Below the pieces are notes generated by a model, which was given only the letters and a program-made list of their open reading frames with translations, was not told the origin of the DNA and made no database searches. The translations under genes and the position numbers were made by a program. Source: Hyphomonas pacifica (GTDB lineage Bacteria > Pseudomonadota > Alphaproteobacteria > Caulobacterales > Hyphomonadaceae). Taken from it: a stretch of DNA of 64,000 bases. Below, piece by piece: positions 60,564 to 64,000 of the stretch. The DNA lies in contig NZ_AWFA01000006.1 in NCBI RefSeq assembly GCF_000682675.1, forward strand, positions 1-64,000, written 5' to 3'. Every line of letters starts with the position of its first letter. Within the stretch, counting starts at the first letter, position 1.

Positions 60564-61829
60564 ATGCGCCAACCGACCGAGATTGAATCTCTATACATCG
60601 ATTTTGATGCTTTCTTTGCCAATGCTGAAAAATTGCTGCGGCCAGAGCTCCGCGATCGTCCTGTTGGTGTTGTGCCGCTGGCCTCTGAGCATACCTCCCT
60701 TATCGCGCGATGCTACCAGGCGAAGGCTTATGGACTGAAGCGCGGGACCTCGGTGCGTGAGGCACGCCAATTATGTCCGGAAATTGCCCTGCCCCTGGCC
60801 CGGCATGATGAATATGTTCGCCTGCACCACAAGATACTTGAGGAACTCGACCGCCATGTGCCGGTGCGCAAGGTCTGGTCTGTGGATGAGATGGAGTGCA
60901 GCCTGCTGGGAACGGAGCGGACCCGGGGGCCAGATATCGCGATGGCCATCCGCCGTGGGCTTAGCGAGAATGTTGGGGCATGCCTGACAGCCTCCATCGG
61001 TCTCGCGCCGAACCAGTTCCTGGCCAAGGTGGCCGCAGAGATGGACAAGCCGAATGGTTTTGTCATGCTGCGTCCGGAAGACTTGCCGGGGCCATTGTTT
61101 GATCTCGACCTGACGGACCTGCCGGGTATTTCCAGCCGCATGCATCTGCGGCTGGTTCAGGCTGGCGTGCACACGGTGGAGCAATTCTGGAATCTGTCTC
61201 CAAAACAGGCACGCGCCATCTGGAACAGTGTTGAGGGCGAGCGTCTCTGGGCGCAGCTGCATGGCTATGCCGTGTCGCGGCCGGAGACGGAGCGGCGCAT
61301 GTTTGGTCATGGCCGCGTCCTGTCGATGGAATGGCGCGACCCGGTAAAGGCGCGGGACTGCCTGCGCCTGTTGACGGCCAAGGCAGCGCGGCGACTCCGT
61401 CGGGAGGGCTATTTGGCGGCGGGTATTCATGTCTCTCTACGGGCTCAGGCGGGCCCGCGCTGGCGCGGGGACATGTCCTTTTTTCCTGCGCGGGATGATC
61501 ACACCTTCCTGCACAAGGCGTGTGAGATATTTGATGTGGGCGTAGAGGCGCTGGGCGGCGGGCGCCTGAAGAAGCTGTCTGTTGTGCTGCACACGATCAG
61601 CCGACCGGGGGAGGTCAGCGCTGATCTGTTCGAGCATGCCGATCAGGTCTCCAGCCGCTCGCGTTGGGAACGGGTGACGGATGCGATGGACGCCCTGAAT
61701 GCGCGCAATGGCGCCTGTGTGGTTTCACTGGGCCCACGCAAGGAACCGCCGGGCGGCTATGCCGGGGCCAAGATTGCCTTTGGCCGCGTGCCAGACCTCA
61801 ATGATTTTCTGACGACCCGGCCGGACTGA
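60564..61829 (+). CDS. Y-family translesion DNA polymerase (DinB/UmuC type)
   Basis: The 421-aa polymerase has the catalytic YIDFDAFFA (about residues 11-19, first Asp), RCYQAKAYGLKRGTSVREA and WSVDEME (second acidic pair, about 105-111), SIGLAPNQFLAKVAAEMDKPNG and a helix-hairpin-helix region DLTDLPGISSRMHLRLVQAG. The usual motif is SIDE; here SVDE. It bypasses lesions in damaged DNA. A perfect LexA box precedes it. It is closer to the DinB fold than to ImuB, but the branch is uncertain. Confidence 0.88.
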   Translation: MRQPTEIESLYIDFDAFFANAEKLLRPELRDRPVGVVPLASEHTSLIARCYQAKAYGLKRGTSVREARQLCPEIALPLARHDEYVRLHHKILEELDRHVPVRKVWSVDEMECSLLGTERTRGPDIAMAIRRGLSENVGACLTASIGLAPNQFLAKVAAEMDKPNGFVMLRPEDLPGPLFDLDLTDLPGISSRMHLRLVQAGVHTVEQFWNLSPKQARAIWNSVEGERLWAQLHGYAVSRPETERRMFGHGRVLSMEWRDPVKARDCLRLLTAKAARRLRREGYLAAGIHVSLRAQAGPRWRGDMSFFPARDDHTFLHKACEIFDVGVEALGGGRLKKLSVVLHTISRPGEVSADLFEHADQVSSRSRWERVTDAMDALNARNGACVVSLGPRKEPPGGYAGAKIAFGRVPDLNDFLTTRPD

Positions 61830-61897
61830 CGCAAGGCGAGGGCTTGCAGCGCCAGCCAATCGGCCTTCCTTTAAGCCCACAAAAAGAGAGAGTTCAC

Positions 61898-62836
61898 ATG
61901 TCACCAGCCCCGGTAAAGACCCGCATCACAGAGATGCTTGGCATCGAGAAACCCATTATTCAGGCAGCCATGGGCTGGATCGCTCGTTCTCAACTGTCTT
62001 CTGCAGTCTCGAATGCGGGGGGCATGGGCATTATTGAAACGTCTTCCGGTGAGCTGGACGCCGTGCGGGAAGAGATCAAAAAGATGAAGACGCTGACGGA
62101 TAAGCCATTTGGCGTGAACGTCGCCCAAGCCTTTGTGCGCGATCCGGATATCGTGCAGTTCGTGATTGATCAGGGGATCAAATTCGTCACCACGTCTGCA
62201 GGCGACCCGATGAAATATACCTGCATGTTAAAGGAAGCCGGGCTGACTGTGTTCCACGTTGTTCCTTCGCTCCAGGGCGCCCTGCGCGCGATTGAGGCCG
62301 GAGTGGACGGTCTGATCGTGGAAGGCGGAGAAGGGGGCGGCTTCAAGAATCCGAAGGATGTTGCCTCAATGGTGTTGATCCCGCTGGTCTGTGAACATGT
62401 GGATGTGCCGGTTGTGGCGGCTGGCGGTATCACGGATGGTCGCAGTATGGCCGCGGCCTTCGCGCTGGGTGCAGAGGCCGTGCTGATGGGCACGCGTATC
62501 CTGTCCTCGGCGGAAAGTCCGGTTCATTCCAATTGGAAGGAGGCGATCATCAAGGCGGAGGCCACCGATACGGTCTTCCTCAATCGCTCTGGACCCGGGC
62601 CGGCGCTGCGCGCTTTGCGGACGGAGCGCACGGACCGGATTCAAAAGGAAGGCGTGGAAAACATCTTCGGAGAGTTCGCCAATACGCAAGATGTCTATTT
62701 CGGCGGAGACCTCGAAGCAGGTATCGCGTTGACTGGCCAGGTTGCAGGCCGGATCACGGACGTGAAGCCTGTCGCGCAGATTTTCGAGGAAACTCTGGCT
62801 GAATATCATGACGTAGTGTCGCGTTTGCCGAGATAA
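61898..62836 (+). CDS. Nitronate monooxygenase family protein (NPD)
   Basis: The 312-aa TIM-barrel flavoprotein shows GIEKPIIQAAMGWI, VEGGEGGGFKNPKDVASM (FMN phosphate region), PVVAAGGITDGRSMAAAFALGAEAVLMGTRI (about residues 169-199) as in the 2-nitropropane dioxygenase/enoyl-ACP reductase FabK fold. The ATG at 61898 follows AAGAGAGAG and gives the family-like start. The physiological substrate is unknown. Confidence 0.88.
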   Translation: MSPAPVKTRITEMLGIEKPIIQAAMGWIARSQLSSAVSNAGGMGIIETSSGELDAVREEIKKMKTLTDKPFGVNVAQAFVRDPDIVQFVIDQGIKFVTTSAGDPMKYTCMLKEAGLTVFHVVPSLQGALRAIEAGVDGLIVEGGEGGGFKNPKDVASMVLIPLVCEHVDVPVVAAGGITDGRSMAAAFALGAEAVLMGTRILSSAESPVHSNWKEAIIKAEATDTVFLNRSGPGPALRALRTERTDRIQKEGVENIFGEFANTQDVYFGGDLEAGIALTGQVAGRITDVKPVAQIFEETLAEYHDVVSRLPR

Positions 62837-62910
62837 GTCTTCTTGAGACTGGTTCTTGCGGGCTTTGACCTCTAAACAGGGGTAAAATCACTAAAAAGGA
62901 TCAGGACTCG

Positions 62911-64000
62911 ATGAAAACATACCTGCTTGGCGGCGCGGCGGCGTTGGCCCTTAGTCTTGCGGCATGTGGACAGAAGGCGGAAACCTCGGAAGAGGATGCC
63001 GTCATAGCTGGGGCTGAAGTGTCTGAAGAAGAAAGCGAAGGCCTGCCTGAGATCATTGTGACAGACGCAGAACTTGAAGGAAACCCTTTCCGACAGGAAT
63101 GGGATACACCCTACGGCGTGCCGCCTTTCGCCGAGATCCAGGATGCACATTATCTGCCTGCGACCAGGAAAGCTGTTCTGGAATTACGCGCAGACATCGA
63201 CGCAATCGTCAGCAATCCGGATGCGCCAACGTTTGAGAACACGATTGTCGCCCTGGATGGTGCCGGGGCCTCGCTCGACAAGGTAATCCGCGTGTTCAGC
63301 AATATAACCAGCACGGATACGAATGACACGCTGAGAGAGTTGGAAGCGGAAATTTGGCCGATGCTGACGCGCGAGCAGACGGCGATCAGTTTCAATCCCG
63401 AGCTCTTTGAGCGCGTCAAGGCAGTCTACGAGCAGCGCGACCGGCTAGGTCTGGATGAGCAAGACGCTCGCTTGCTGGAGCTGACCCATCGTGATTTCGT
63501 GCGCAATGGCGCAGACCTCGCGCCGGGCGTGAAGACACAAGTGGCCAAGATCAATGAGGAAATGTCCGGTTTGACCACAGAGTTCGGCCGCAATCTTCTG
63601 CTGTCGACCAAGGATTTCAAGATCGAGATCACCGACGAAGCCGAGCTGGTTGGTCTGTCGGAAGACTTCAAGGGAGCCTTGAAGGTGAAGGGCGAAGACA
63701 AATGGGTGCTGACGGTCGACCGTTCTGTCTATGAAACCTTCATGACGCAGAGCGAAAATCGTGACCTGCGGGCGAAGATGTTCGACGGCTACCGTCTGCG
63801 TGCCTCTGAAGGCGAATATGATAATGGCCCGTTGGCCATCAAGATCGCCCAGCTGCGCGCAAAGAAGGCGGAGCTGATGGGTTACAAGTCCCACGCTCAT
63901 TATCAGCTTGAAACGCGTATGGCGAAAACGCCTGAAGCGGCAGAAGAATTTCTGCTCCGCGTCTGGGAGCCGGGTCTGAAGCGCGCCAAGCAAGAGCGCG
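62911..64000 (+). CDS. M3-family oligopeptidase lipoprotein, N-terminal part
   Basis: The gene runs off the right edge after 363 codons. A lipoprotein signal (MKTYLLGGAAALALSLAAC) leads to a domain with PPFAEIQDAHYLPA and NTIVALDGAG, the typical N-terminal region of Dcp-type peptidyl-dipeptidases, then KAELMGYKSHAHYQLETRMA. The catalytic HExxH lies beyond the window. AAAGGATC precedes the ATG. Outer-membrane or periplasmic peptide trimming is the expected role. Confidence 0.85.
   Translation, partial: MKTYLLGGAAALALSLAACGQKAETSEEDAVIAGAEVSEEESEGLPEIIVTDAELEGNPFRQEWDTPYGVPPFAEIQDAHYLPATRKAVLELRADIDAIVSNPDAPTFENTIVALDGAGASLDKVIRVFSNITSTDTNDTLRELEAEIWPMLTREQTAISFNPELFERVKAVYEQRDRLGLDEQDARLLELTHRDFVRNGADLAPGVKTQVAKINEEMSGLTTEFGRNLLLSTKDFKIEITDEAELVGLSEDFKGALKVKGEDKWVLTVDRSVYETFMTQSENRDLRAKMFDGYRLRASEGEYDNGPLAIKIAQLRAKKAELMGYKSHAHYQLETRMAKTPEAAEEFLLRVWEPGLKRAKQER

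Overview
The window looks like a chromosome segment of an alphaproteobacterium, most likely a Hyphomonadaceae or Caulobacterales relative. The clues are cpdR beside tRNA-Val, the order rnd-lptC-lptA-lptB-rpoN, a GTTC-N7-GTTC LexA box and high GC. It has two parts: the right-hand portion of an integrative conjugative element (ICE) at about 1-32,420, and ordinary chromosome from about 32,421 to 64,000. No integrase is seen, so the other ICE end must lie left of base 1.

The ICE backbone reads leftwards. In transcription order it has ardA and three small genes, a ParB-like gene, a DUF736 gene, an FseA-like DUF2285 activator, an AlpA/RdfS-like HTH gene, the TraF peptidase, the RlxS (DUF3363) relaxase, the TraG coupling ATPase, a ribbon-helix-helix gene, then trbB, trbC, trbD and the start of trbE. 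Two cargo blocks interrupt it. The first, 7,288-23,327, lies on the opposite strand between rlxS and traG. It is a compact six-gene cluster: WYL regulator, 1,728-aa DEAD/DUF1998 helicase, SNF2 helicase, 1,498-aa N6-adenine methyltransferase, zinc-hook SMC-like ATPase and HNH nuclease. It resembles class 1 DISARM and Druantia but matches neither, and is the best candidate for an undescribed anti-phage or anti-plasmid system. The second block is an AT-richer 821-aa SEC-C protein with a possible nuclease core, between the ribbon-helix-helix gene and trbB.

The ICE end is marked by an intact tRNA-Arg(CCG) on the element (32,165-32,241) and, 180 bp further, the 5' half of a second tRNA-Arg(CCG) cut in the anticodon arm (32,421-32,461). 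The element seems to have split the host tRNA gene while carrying a replacement.

The chromosomal part holds housekeeping and accessory genes: TraB/GumN lipoprotein, hisN-like phosphatase, XRE regulator, a candidate anti-Shine-Dalgarno small RNA, N-formylglutamate amidohydrolase, cpdR, tRNA-Val, purA, a Baeyer-Villiger-type monooxygenase, a PagL-like deacylase, a flavodoxin-fold protein, serA and serC (with a serC-motif-like leader), a TauD-type dioxygenase, YhhN, YkvA, an SDR, a VOC protein, a VWA protein and a fatty acid desaturase. It continues with an unusual zinc-finger membrane protein, a thioesterase, a nucleoside-salvage set (cdd, nucleoside hydrolase, ribokinase), S1/P1 nuclease, the rnd-lptCAB-rpoN group, an SOS-controlled Y-family polymerase, a nitronate monooxygenase and a truncated M3 peptidase.
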